NCBI GenBank assembly: GCA_007571095.1
Contig: RKSB01000123.1
Coordinates: forward strand, 1 to 9,386
Direction of reading: 5' to 3'
DNA: 9,386 nucleotides
From: K189A clade bacterium
Lineage (GTDB): Bacteria; Pseudomonadota; Gammaproteobacteria; Pseudomonadales; Azotimanducaceae
Shown: positions 1 through 7,117 of the stretch, piece after piece
How the letters are laid out: each line of letters begins with the position of its first letter
Numbering within the stretch: the stretch's first letter is position 1
Notes under the pieces: generated by a model
What the model saw: the letters and a program-made list of their open reading frames with translations, nothing else
Told to the model about the DNA's origin: nothing
The model's database searches: none
Made by a program: the position numbers and the translations under genes

Positions 1-425
1 GAGCCTTCAGCTAAATAGAAATAGGAATGGAGCCCTCAGCCGAAAGGGAATAAAAAAGGAGCCTTCAGCTAGAAGGAGCCTTCAGCTAAATAGAAATAGA
101 AATGGAGCCCTCAGCCAAAGAGAAATAGAGAAATAAGAGCCCTCAGCCAGGAGCCTTCAGCCAGGAGCCCTCAGCTAGAAGGAGCCTTCAGCCAGGAGCC
201 TTCAGCTAAATAGAAATAGAAATAGAGCCCTCAGCTAAAGGAGCCTTCAGCCAGGAGCCCTCAGCTAGAAATAGAAATAGAAATAAAAAATAGAGAAATA
301 AGAGCCCTCAGCCGAAAGGGAATAAAAAAGAGCCCTCAGCTAGAAAGGGAATAGAGAGCCCTCAGCTAGAAGGAGCCTTCAGCTAAATAGAAATAGAAAT
401 AGGAATAAAAAATAGAACCCTCAGG
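1..425. repeat. Mosaic array of an 11-bp GAGCCYTCAGC core with A-rich linkers
   Basis: I count 17 exact copies of GAGCCYTCAGC, starting at 1, 30, 59, 76, 105, 137, 151, 165, 182, 196, 225, 241, 255, 302, 330, 356 and 373, plus a degenerate copy at 415-425. The sixth base varies between T (8 copies) and C (9 copies). Start-to-start distances fall into classes, mostly 14, 17 and 26-32 bases, because only a few linkers are reused: CAG, TAGAAG, YAAAG, CGAAAGGGAATAAAAAA and an AAATAG-rich linker of about 18 bases. Larger blocks recur, such as 30-57 against 302-329 and 59-104 against 356-400. The plus-strand linkers are nearly free of C. The linkers carry many plus-strand stop codons and the spacing is not a multiple of three, so coding is unlikely. 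The array continues beyond the left edge. No function is recognised. Confidence 0.93.
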
Positions 426-432
426 GCCAGAA

Positions 433-465
433 GAAAAAGATAAAAATTCCTCCGACTTCAGAGGA
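433..465 (-). terminator. Probable intrinsic terminator of the tkt-pgk-fba operon
   Basis: Read on the minus strand downstream of fba, the arms TCCTC (461-465) and GAGGA (448-452) form a 5-bp stem around an 8-base loop, extendable by a U-G pair. A T-rich run (complement of 433-447) follows directly. A second, weaker hairpin lies nearer the gene at 473-502, where CAGG/CCTG and CGAAA/TTTCG pair with a small bulge. The stem is short, so efficiency may be modest. It stands between fba and the repeat array, and no gene is seen in 426-522. Confidence 0.6.
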
Positions 466-522
466 CTTCAAGCAGGCGAAATCCCGATTTTTTCGTGGCC
501 TGTTAACCCCACAGCCTTTCGA

Positions 523-1581
523 CTATGCCGGATGAAGCTCTCCCGAGGCATACCTGTCGGCCATCGCCGACAGGGGTACCGGCTTTATAGAACTTGCCTG
601 ACCCGCCGACCCAAAGGCTTCATACCTGTGCGAGACAATCTCTCGCATGGCTTTCAGGGCTGCCGCCAGATACTTTCTCGGATCGAATTCCCTGGGGTGT
701 TCTGCCAGATATTTTCGAATGGCTCCGGTTGAAGCCAGCCGCAGGTCGGTGTCTATGTTGACCTTTCTGACACCATGCCGAATGCCGGTACATATTTCGT
801 CGACGGGTACGCCATAGGTTTCCGGTATGTCGCCGCCATGCTCATTGATAATCTCTAGCCACTCCTGCGGAACGGAGGAGGAGCCGTGCATGACCAGATG
901 AGTTGTAGGCAGCCGGCTGTGAATTTCCTTGATTCGGTCGATAGCCAGAATGTCGCCCTCGGGGGGTCTCGAAAACTTGTAGGCACCGTGGCTCGTGCCT
1001 ATGGCGATGGCCAGTGCGTCAACTCGAGTGCGCCGAACAAAATCCACTGCCTGATTCGGGTCGGTCAAGAGTTGCTGGTGAGTCAGGCCGCTGCCTCCGC
1101 CGACACCGTCTTCTTCGCCGGACTCTCCGGTTTCCAGAGAGCCGAGGCAGCCGAGTTCACCTTCCACCGAAACGCCGCATGCGTGGGCCATGTCGACGAC
1201 TTTTTCGGTCACTCTGAGGTTGTATTCATACTCGGCCGGCGTTTTTTGATCCTCCAGCAGGGAGCCGTCCATCATGACCGAAGAAAACCCCAGCTGAATC
1301 GAACGCTGACAGACAGCAGGGGATGCTCCGTGATCCTGGTGCATGACCACCGGAATATCGGGGAACTCCTCTATGGCCGCTTGAATCTGGTGCTTCAAAA
1401 ATGTTGAGCCAGCGTATTTTCGAGCCCCTGCCGATGCCTGAATGATGACGGGACTGTCCTTGGCTGCCGCCGCCTCCATAACGGCGCGAGTCTGTTCCTG
1501 ATTGTTGGTATTGAATGCGGGGATTCCGTAACCGTGTTCGGCTGCATGATCCAATACCTGACGCATACTGACCAAAGGCAT
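523..1581 (-). CDS. fba: Class II fructose-1,6-bisphosphate aldolase (Calvin-cycle subtype)
   Basis: This cytoplasmic zinc enzyme reversibly cleaves fructose 1,6-bisphosphate into dihydroxyacetone phosphate and glyceraldehyde 3-phosphate in glycolysis, gluconeogenesis and, where present, the Calvin cycle. The 352-residue product is the usual length of the class IIB group. Visible hallmarks are HQDHG at 81-85 (catalytic Asp83, zinc ligand His84), the VEGELG acidic segment at 139-144, a Gly-rich loop at about 159-165, GTSHG at 195-199 (His198), MHGSSS at 231-236 (His232) and KVNIDTD at 273-279. The ATG is preceded by AGGGAG with about 8 bases of spacing and lies 3 bases after the pgk stop, so the genes are probably cotranscribed and translationally coupled. 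No damage is seen. Assignment to the Calvin subtype rests on overall resemblance to Pseudomonas Fda/CbbA proteins and does not itself show carbon fixation. Confidence 0.97.
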   Translation of the reverse strand: MPLVSMRQVLDHAAEHGYGIPAFNTNNQEQTRAVMEAAAAKDSPVIIQASAGARKYAGSTFLKHQIQAAIEEFPDIPVVMHQDHGASPAVCQRSIQLGFSSVMMDGSLLEDQKTPAEYEYNLRVTEKVVDMAHACGVSVEGELGCLGSLETGESGEEDGVGGGSGLTHQQLLTDPNQAVDFVRRTRVDALAIAIGTSHGAYKFSRPPEGDILAIDRIKEIHSRLPTTHLVMHGSSSVPQEWLEIINEHGGDIPETYGVPVDEICTGIRHGVRKVNIDTDLRLASTGAIRKYLAEHPREFDPRKYLAAALKAMREIVSHRYEAFGSAGQASSIKPVPLSAMADRYASGELHPA

Positions 1582-1584
1582 CGT

Positions 1585-2760
1585 CTAGTCTCCCTGTTTT
1601 GCTGTGCTTCTGTTACAGTTTAACGCTTCTACTGCCGGCAGACTTTTGCCCTCCATCAGTTTCAGAAAAGCTCCGCCTCCGGTCGAAATAAGCGAGATGC
1701 CGTTCCACGCATCCAAAGCCTCAATCGCCGCCAGAGTATCACCACCACCGGCCACCGAAAAGGCCTTTGAATCGCCAATCGCCCTTGCCACTGCGCGAGT
1801 ACCCGCAACAAAATCATCCAGTTCAAAGACACCCATAGGCCCATTCCAGATGATTGAACCGGCCTGCTGAATGTGTCTGGCATACTGCGCCTGAGTCTCG
1901 GGGCCGATATCCAGAATACGATCTTCGTTTTGAACAAAGGTGACGGGCAGAATTCTCGGCTGGTGTTCTTTTTCGCGCAGAACCAGAACGTCACTGGGCA
2001 AGAGATATTGACCTGAGTCAAGCATTTCTTCGGCCACCTTCAGGCAGCCTGGTTCATGGAATGATTGGCCGATTGAGTAGCCAGCGGCGAGCAACAGGGT
2101 ATTGGCAACTCCTCCGCCGACAATGAACCGGTCAACTATTTTGCCAAGCTGTTGCAGAATAGCCAGCTTGGTAGACACCTTGGCTCCACCAATGACTGCT
2201 ATCAGTGGTTGTTGAGCCCGTTTTCTCATGTCCTCAAGGGCTGCCAGTTCGGCGGTCATCAGCAAGCCTGCACAGGCGACAGGTGCCTGCTTTATAGCAC
2301 CGTAGCTGGAGGCATGCTTTCTGTGCGATACGCCAAAGGCATCCATCACAAAAATGTCGCAAAGCCTTGCCAGTTCCGATGCCAGCCTCGGGTCGTTGGA
2401 GGTTTCTCCGGGCTTGAATCGAATATTCTCCAGCAAGGCCAGGTCTGCTCCGAAGCAGTTTACGCCGCCCTCCCAATTCTCGACCAGCTGAATATCGACA
2501 TCCAGCCTGTCTTTCAGCCACTTGGCCACAGGTGAGAGAGAAAATTCAGGCTGTTTGCTGCTTTCGACGCCTTCTTTCGGTCTGCCCAGATGTGACATCA
2601 CCGCCACTCTGGCACCCTGTTTGAGTGCGTATTGTATGGTCGGCAGAGAGTTCTTCAGCCGAAAATCGCTGGTAATACGTCCCTGATCAACGGGTACATT
2701 CAGGTCTGCCCGAACGAGTACCCGCTTGTTTTTCAGATCAACCTCCGAAAGAGTCAGCAT
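1585..2760 (-). CDS. pgk: Phosphoglycerate kinase
   Basis: This cytoplasmic kinase interconverts 1,3-bisphosphoglycerate plus ADP with 3-phosphoglycerate plus ATP. The 391-residue product is full length. The N-terminal substrate-binding domain shows the family signature RVLVRADLNVP (13-23), SHLGRP (56-61), ENIRF (111-115) and SHRKHAS (145-151). The C-terminal nucleotide domain shows GGAKVSTK (191-198), the WNGPMGVFE segment (305-313), GGGDT (338-342) and STGGGAFL (359-366). The start is the ATG at 2758-2760, with AGGAGA about 6 bases upstream on the minus strand. That start lies inside the last codons of tkt, giving a 23-base overlap in another frame. This suggests coupled translation and leaves no room for the gap/epd gene that commonly sits between these two genes in relatives. 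Confidence 0.98.
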   Translation of the reverse strand: MLTLSEVDLKNKRVLVRADLNVPVDQGRITSDFRLKNSLPTIQYALKQGARVAVMSHLGRPKEGVESSKQPEFSLSPVAKWLKDRLDVDIQLVENWEGGVNCFGADLALLENIRFKPGETSNDPRLASELARLCDIFVMDAFGVSHRKHASSYGAIKQAPVACAGLLMTAELAALEDMRKRAQQPLIAVIGGAKVSTKLAILQQLGKIVDRFIVGGGVANTLLLAAGYSIGQSFHEPGCLKVAEEMLDSGQYLLPSDVLVLREKEHQPRILPVTFVQNEDRILDIGPETQAQYARHIQQAGSIIWNGPMGVFELDDFVAGTRAVARAIGDSKAFSVAGGGDTLAAIEALDAWNGISLISTGGGAFLKLMEGKSLPAVEALNCNRSTAKQGD

Positions 2761-4774
2761 TACATTCTCCTGTGTTTGTGTGCCCCTTCAGAAGAGCAAG
2801 AGCGCGTGAGGCTACTCTGTCCGGCGTAAACCCGAAGGCCGCCGCGACATCCTGGCCGGGTGCCGATTCACCAAATCGATCGATGCCCATAACCGCCCCT
2901 TCAAAACCCACCCATCTGTACCAGTAATCCGGATGGGCCGCTTCAATGGCCAGGCGAAGACGCACTTCGGAGGGCAGTACCTGTTCTCGCCACTGCTCAT
3001 CCTGTTGAGCAAACACCTCAACCGAGGGCAGAGAGACGACTCGAACACCCTTGTGAGCCAGCAGTGCATGTGCTTTGACTGCCAGTTCCACTTCGGAACC
3101 TGTGGCGATCAGAATCAGCTGTAATTCGTCCGTTTCCCGAACCAGAATGTAGCCGCCTCGGGCAATCTTTTCGAATGAGTCTCGATCATGCATCTGGCTT
3201 GGCAGCTTCTGCCTCGACAGGACCAGCGCGGAAGGCCCCGATCTGTCAACGAGAGCGGATCGCCAGGCCACCGCAGTCTCAAGGGCATCGCAAGGACGCC
3301 ACACGGTCAACTCGGGTGTGCTGCGAAGGTGGGTCAGCTGTTCGATTGGCTGATGCGTCGGGCCGTCTTCGCCCAGACCGATGGAGTCGTGGGTATAGAC
3401 AAATATTTGCGGCAGTTTCATCAGGGCGGCCATGCGCACTGCATTGCGAGCATAGTCGCTAAACACCAGGAAAGTCCCCGTATAAGGACGCAGGCCGCCA
3501 TGTGCGGCAATGCCATTGGCTACCGCACTCATGGCAAATTCGCGCACACCATAGTGCAGGTAATTGCCATCCGGCGAATCCGCCGTAATAGTGGTACAGC
3601 CCGACCAGCGGGTACAGCAGGAGTCTGTCAGATCGGCGGCACCTCCAATCAGTTCGGGCAACAGGGCTCCGGCCGTTTCAAGACAGACTTTGGAAGCTGC
3701 TCTGGTGGCCAGTGTCGGCTTCTTTTCCAGCTGGTCGAGCAGGCATTGTTGATAATCGGCAACAAAATTGTCGGGCAACTCACTCGACCACTGACGTTGC
3801 AAATTTCGAGCAAGTTTCGGATATTCCCTGCGGTAGTCCTGCCACAGCCGATACCAGGCCGCTTCAAGTTTCGAGCCCTTCTCCTTGCAGTCCCATTGAG
3901 CGTAAATACTGTCCTCTATACAAAAGGGTTCTTGTTCCCAGCCCAGTGCCTTTCTGGTGGCCGCAACCTCTTCTTCACCCAGAGCCGCTCCATGTACAGC
4001 AGCCTGCCCCTGTTTATTCGGGCTACCAAAGCCGATGATGGTTCGAGTACAGATTAAACTGGGTTTGTTCTGCTCTTTGACAGCTTTCGATATGGCCTCT
4101 GAAAATGCCTCGGGGTCATGTCCATCCACTGAGTCGATGACCTGCCACCCGTAAGCCCGAAAGCGCTCGGGCGTGTCGTCCTGCATCCAGGCAGAAACTT
4201 CTCCGTCGATAGAGATACCATTGTCGTCATAGATGGCGATGAGCTTGCCCAATTGAAGGACACTCGCCAGCGAGGCCGCTTCGTGGGAAATCCCCTCCAT
4301 CAGGCAGCCGTCACCCAGAATCACCCAGGTGCGATGGTCAACAATCGGAAATCCAGGCCGATTGTAGTGTGCCGCCAGTTTTTTTTCGGCAATCGCCATG
4401 CCTACTGCGTTGGCAAAACCCTGCCCCAGAGGACCGGTGGTCACCTCAACGCCGGCTGTCTGACCACGTTCAGGATGGCCGGGAGTCGCCGAAGAAAGCT
4501 GCCGGAAATTGCGTAAATCGTCCAGGCTCAGCGAGTAGCCCGACAAGTGCAGGGCGGCATAAAGCAGCATGGAGCTGTGTCCGTTGGAGAGGACAAAGCG
4601 ATCCCGATCCTGCCAGTCGGGGTTATTTGGGTTGTGCTTCAGCCAGTTTCGCCAGAGCGTTGTGATGACATCAGCCAGACCCATGGGTGCTCCCGGGTGG
4701 CCGCAATTTGCCCTTTGGACAGCGTCAATGGAGAGAATTCTGACAGCATTGGCAAGGTCAGTTGACACAGGCAT
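2738..4774 (-). CDS. tkt: Transketolase
   Basis: This thiamine-diphosphate enzyme moves two-carbon ketol units between sugar phosphates in the pentose phosphate pathway or Calvin cycle. The product has 678 residues, slightly longer than the 663 of E. coli TktA, partly through about 15 extra C-terminal residues that run over the pgk start. Active-site positions are in register with E. coli: His26 (CGHPGAP), His66 (SNGHSS), His100 (PGHPE), the ThDP/metal motif GDG at 154-156 through Asn185, His261 (AVHGA), catalytic Glu412 in GVREFAMS, and His474 (PTHQP). The ATG at 4772-4774 is chosen because MPVSTDLANAVRILSIDAVQ aligns with the usual family N-terminus and GGGGTG lies just upstream. It is the first gene of a leftward operon with pgk and fba, divergent from metK. 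Confidence 0.98.
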   Translation of the reverse strand: MPVSTDLANAVRILSIDAVQRANCGHPGAPMGLADVITTLWRNWLKHNPNNPDWQDRDRFVLSNGHSSMLLYAALHLSGYSLSLDDLRNFRQLSSATPGHPERGQTAGVEVTTGPLGQGFANAVGMAIAEKKLAAHYNRPGFPIVDHRTWVILGDGCLMEGISHEAASLASVLQLGKLIAIYDDNGISIDGEVSAWMQDDTPERFRAYGWQVIDSVDGHDPEAFSEAISKAVKEQNKPSLICTRTIIGFGSPNKQGQAAVHGAALGEEEVAATRKALGWEQEPFCIEDSIYAQWDCKEKGSKLEAAWYRLWQDYRREYPKLARNLQRQWSSELPDNFVADYQQCLLDQLEKKPTLATRAASKVCLETAGALLPELIGGAADLTDSCCTRWSGCTTITADSPDGNYLHYGVREFAMSAVANGIAAHGGLRPYTGTFLVFSDYARNAVRMAALMKLPQIFVYTHDSIGLGEDGPTHQPIEQLTHLRSTPELTVWRPCDALETAVAWRSALVDRSGPSALVLSRQKLPSQMHDRDSFEKIARGGYILVRETDELQLILIATGSEVELAVKAHALLAHKGVRVVSLPSVEVFAQQDEQWREQVLPSEVRLRLAIEAAHPDYWYRWVGFEGAVMGIDRFGESAPGQDVAAAFGFTPDRVASRALALLKGHTNTGECNADSFGG

Positions 4775-4827
4775 TCATACACCCCGAAGAACTTGTGGCG
4801 GCTTTCTGGTTGAACAAGGCATCATGC

Positions 4828-4856
4828 TCGGCGGAGTCTGTCGGCATCGGCGGAGT
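4828..4856. repeat. Direct repeat TCGGCGGAGT x2, 19 bp apart
   Basis: Exact 10-base copies stand at 4828-4837 and 4847-4856, a start-to-start distance of 19 bases or nearly two helical turns, so both would lie on about the same DNA face. A related GGCCGAGTC follows at 4860-4868. If the metK start site is near 4909, the repeats lie at about -81 to -53, which would suit an activator or repressor. Chance duplication cannot be excluded. Confidence 0.4.
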
Positions 4857-4896
4857 ATTGGCCGAGTCAGGTCCACAAAGCAAAACTCCGAAATTG

Positions 4897-4902
4897 TATA
4901 CT
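4897..4902 (+). promoter_or_regulatory. Candidate -10 element for metK (TATACT)
   Basis: TATACT matches five of six bases of TATAAT and would start transcription near 4909, giving a leader of about 110 bases. No good -35 hexamer lies 16-18 bases upstream, so the promoter would be weak or need an activator. An alternative is TTGTTT (4920-4925) with TAGAAT (4945-4950), but its 19-base spacing is long. Confidence 0.3.
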
Positions 4903-4909
4903 ACTGCGA

Positions 4910-4964
4910 GTCGAATCTGTTGTTTTCGGCGATATCCGTTCACATAGAATTGTGCAGATTCGAC
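4910..4964 (+). repeat. 10-bp perfect inverted repeat in the metK leader region
   Basis: GTCGAATCTG (4910-4919) is the exact reverse complement of CAGATTCGAC (4955-4964), with 35 bases between. If transcription starts near 4909, the first arm would be the very 5' end of the metK mRNA, and the arms could pair into a stem closing a large loop. No U-run follows, so it is not a terminator. It could be an mRNA-stabilising 5' stem, a leader control element or two half-sites for a DNA-binding protein. Confidence 0.5.
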
Positions 4965-5018
4965 AAAAGTCCCTAACCTTCATCCAGCTTGACCAACACC
5001 CGACCCAACGGAGAAAAA

Positions 5019-6242
5019 ATGCCTGGTTTTAACCCTTTTACGTCTGAGTCCGTTTCGGCGGGCCACCCGGACAAGATGGCCGACTGCATCTCTGATGCTC
5101 TGCTGGATGCCGCACTGAAGCTTGACCGGAATGTCCGGTTTGCCTGCGAGACCCTGATGAAAAACAATCTGGTTGTCGTTGCCGGCGAAGTTTCAAGCGA
5201 CGACTGTGCCGACATTATCGAGCGCATTGAAGTCGAACGGGTTGTTCGCCAGGTGATCGGCGAGATAGGCTATACCCCCGAAGCGGTTGCGGGTTTCGAC
5301 AACGAATCCTGCAACGTACAGATTGAACTGGGGGGTCAGTCTGAGAACATTGCCCGAGGAATTAACATTCGCGACAAGGACAAGGAGCAGGGGGCCGGCG
5401 ATCAAGGCATGATGTTTGGCTATGCTGTGGACGAAACGGATGTTTACATGCCCGCACCCATCATCTATGCGCACCGTCTGATGCAACGTCAGGCGGAGGT
5501 TCTGCAAACCGGTACCCTCGACTGGCTGAGGCCGGATGCCAAAAGCCAGGTGACCCTGCGCTATGACGATCAGGGAGGGCACCATATTGATACGGTGGTG
5601 ATTTCTGTTCAGCACGGCGACCATTCCTTCTTTGGCGGCAAGTCTGATGGAAGGGTTTTGAAGTCTGTCGAAGAGGGTGTCAGGGAAGAGATTATCAAGC
5701 CGGTTCTGGGCGACAAATTGACCAATCAAACCGGCATCCTGATTAACCCGGCAGGCCTCTTTGTCACCGGCGGGCCGGTTGGCGACTGTGGTTTGACAGG
5801 CCGTAAGATTATCGTCGATACCTACGGCGGTGCCGCCCATCATGGAGGGGGTGCTTTTTCCGGCAAAGACCCTTCCAAGGTCGACCGTTCCGGAGCCTAT
5901 GCAGCACGTTATGTCGCCAAAAATATAGTCGCCGCCGGCCTCGCCAGCGAATGCGAGGTACAGATCAGCTACGCTATTGGTGAGAGCAAGCCAGTCTCGT
6001 TCGCCCTCGACACCTTTGGTACCGGCAGGTTGCCCGACTCCCAACTGCAGAAAGTAGCCAGCGAATGCTTTGATCTGACACCGGCGGGTATTACCAGCAT
6101 GCTGAAGCTGATTGATCGGAACAAGCGACCGGTTTACAGGAAAACAGCCGCTTATGGCCATTTTGGTCGAAAGGAGGAGGGTTTTAGCTGGGAAGTCCTC
6201 GACAAGCGAGACTCGCTCCTGGCGGCTGCCGAAAGGGTCTGA
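5019..6242 (+). CDS. metK: S-adenosylmethionine synthetase (methionine adenosyltransferase)
   Basis: This cytoplasmic enzyme makes S-adenosylmethionine from methionine and ATP. The product has 407 residues against 384 in E. coli. Landmarks are FTSESVSAGHPDK (7-19, with His16 and Asp18), the signature GAGDQGMMFGYA (125-136), RPDAKSQVT (171-179), GDCGLTGRK (255-263), the P-loop-like signature GGGAFSGKD (276-284) with PSK following, and TAAYGHFGR (376-384). All the expected catalytic Asp, His, Lys and Arg residues appear present. The extra length comes mainly from a longer loop at about 199-215 and small additions around 366-388. The ATG at 5019 is chosen over an in-frame TTG at 4989 because GGAG lies 5 bases before it and the family N-terminus begins there. 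It leads a rightward operon with metF 2 bases downstream. Confidence 0.98.
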   Translation: MPGFNPFTSESVSAGHPDKMADCISDALLDAALKLDRNVRFACETLMKNNLVVVAGEVSSDDCADIIERIEVERVVRQVIGEIGYTPEAVAGFDNESCNVQIELGGQSENIARGINIRDKDKEQGAGDQGMMFGYAVDETDVYMPAPIIYAHRLMQRQAEVLQTGTLDWLRPDAKSQVTLRYDDQGGHHIDTVVISVQHGDHSFFGGKSDGRVLKSVEEGVREEIIKPVLGDKLTNQTGILINPAGLFVTGGPVGDCGLTGRKIIVDTYGGAAHHGGGAFSGKDPSKVDRSGAYAARYVAKNIVAAGLASECEVQISYAIGESKPVSFALDTFGTGRLPDSQLQKVASECFDLTPAGITSMLKLIDRNKRPVYRKTAAYGHFGRKEEGFSWEVLDKRDSLLAAAERV

Positions 6243-6244
6243 TT

Positions 6245-7069
6245 ATGCACCTCAGTATCGAACTGTTTCCGCCTGCCGATGCCGCAGGGCGAAAAAAACT
6301 GTTGAACCTGACTCGGCGCATGAGCCGGCTGTCGCCCGACTATTTTTCTGTAACCTATGGTGCCGGCAGTTCTGCCCGAGGCAAAACCTTTGCAACTGTC
6401 AAGGAACTGGCTGAATCAGGGTTAAACGTGGTCCCCCATTTGTCCATGGGTGTTGACGGAGACTCGACCGCCCACGATCTGCTGCAAGGCTATTCGGCGT
6501 TGGGTATTCGTAAAATCCTTGCCTTGCGAGGAGACGGGGGTGCTGACCGTGTTTCGCCTCGCTATGCAGTAGAACTGGTGGGCTTTATTCGCCATCACTA
6601 TGATGCCGAGTTTCAAATTCAGGTAGCGGCTTATCCGGAAAGTCACCCCGATTCGTCAACCCCCGAAGCCGATCTGCGCTGGTTTAAGCAAAAGGTGGAT
6701 GCCGGTGCGAATGCCGCCATCACTCAATACTTCTACAACTGTGACGCCTACGAGAATTTCTGTGAACGTTGCGTTCGGGCAGGCATAAATATTCCGGTAA
6801 TACCCGGCGTGATGCCTATCACCAACCATGACCGGCTGGTCAATTTCTCGAAGAAATGTGGTGCCGAGATTCCACTCTGGATACTCAAGCAGATGGAGCA
6901 GTATAAAGACGACCTGGACAGCCTGTGCAGTTTTGGTGTTGATGTAGTCACCTCGATGTGCGAGCGTTTGAGGCTATTGAAGGTGCCTGCCATACATTTT
7001 TATTCAATGAATCAGGACAAGGCGGTGACGAAAATTTGCACCAACCTTGGCCTGGTGAAGGAAAGCTGA
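6245..7069 (+). CDS. metF: 5,10-methylenetetrahydrofolate reductase
   Basis: This flavoprotein (FAD-binding TIM barrel) reduces 5,10-methylene-tetrahydrofolate to the 5-methyl form that remethylates homocysteine to methionine. The product has 274 residues against 296 in E. coli; the difference is mostly a shorter N-terminus. Visible landmarks are SIELFPP (4-10; Glu6 corresponds to the E. coli catalytic Glu28), SVTYGAG (35-41), ALRGD (93-97; the flavin-tuning Asp120 equivalent), VAAYPESHP (127-135), KVDAGANAAITQYFY (150-164, with Gln161), PGVMPI (187-192) and HFYSMN (251-256). The ATG is 2 bases after the metK stop, with AAAGGG in the metK end about 7 bases upstream, so expression with metK is very likely. 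The metK-metF pairing ties methyl-group supply to SAM formation; ahcY is not in this window. Confidence 0.96.
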   Translation: MHLSIELFPPADAAGRKKLLNLTRRMSRLSPDYFSVTYGAGSSARGKTFATVKELAESGLNVVPHLSMGVDGDSTAHDLLQGYSALGIRKILALRGDGGADRVSPRYAVELVGFIRHHYDAEFQIQVAAYPESHPDSSTPEADLRWFKQKVDAGANAAITQYFYNCDAYENFCERCVRAGINIPVIPGVMPITNHDRLVNFSKKCGAEIPLWILKQMEQYKDDLDSLCSFGVDVVTSMCERLRLLKVPAIHFYSMNQDKAVTKICTNLGLVKES

Positions 7070-7095
7070 GGGTTTGTCGGACCCGCAGAAGGTTG

Positions 7096-7117
7096 CGGAA
7101 TCCTGCGAACAATTCCG
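7096..7117 (+). promoter_or_regulatory. Small hairpin directly before the gshB GTG start
   Basis: CGGAAT (7096-7101) pairs perfectly with ATTCCG (7112-7117) around a 10-base loop, and the stem ends on the base before the GTG start. No strong Shine-Dalgarno sequence lies at the usual distance. The only GGA-rich stretch (GCGGAA) is about 17 bases away and partly inside the stem. This may reduce gshB translation or place a distant ribosome site closer, but a 6-bp stem can also occur by chance. Confidence 0.35.

Larger units (their letters stand above)
4775..5018. promoter_or_regulatory. Divergent control region between tkt and metK
   Basis: This 244-base gap separates the two divergent operons and must hold or overlap their promoters. 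Within it I see a direct repeat (4828-4856), a TATACT -10-like hexamer facing metK (4897-4902) and a long inverted repeat (4910-4964). The metK ribosome site GGAG (5010-5013) lies 5 bases before the ATG. I found no MetJ boxes (AGACGTCT type) and nothing I recognise as a SAM or SAH riboswitch. Small open frames crossing the gap do not look like real proteins. Confidence 0.7.

Noticed and set aside
1..425. CRISPR array
   Set aside because: The cores are only 11 bases, spacing is irregular (14-47), and the linkers are repeated low-complexity sequence rather than unique spacers; no cas gene is present.
886..1407. 173-codon plus-strand open frame opposite fba
   Set aside because: It is fully antisense to a complete aldolase gene, with no family resemblance.
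3188..4057. 289-codon plus-strand open frame opposite tkt
   Set aside because: It lies wholly antisense to a clearly functional transketolase, has no recognisable domain and no convincing ribosome site; it is a shadow of the coding strand.
4569..4976. 135-codon plus-strand frame (and a 61-codon minus frame) reaching into the tkt/metK gap
   Set aside because: Both overlap the conserved tkt start and read as low-complexity shadow sequence; no suitable ribosome site was seen.
4989..5018. Upstream TTG start that would add 10 residues to MetK
   Set aside because: The ATG at 5019 has a good GGAG 5 bases upstream and matches the family N-terminus; the extra residues look like leader sequence.
4775..5018. 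Known SAM/SAH riboswitch or MetJ operator before metK
   Set aside because: No AGACGTCT-like boxes and no recognisable conserved core of those riboswitches could be found by eye; only the inverted repeat is supported.
5193..6161. 322-codon minus-strand open frame opposite metK
   Set aside because: It is antisense to the conserved MetK core, its protein resembles nothing I know, and such frames are common opposite GC-moderate genes.
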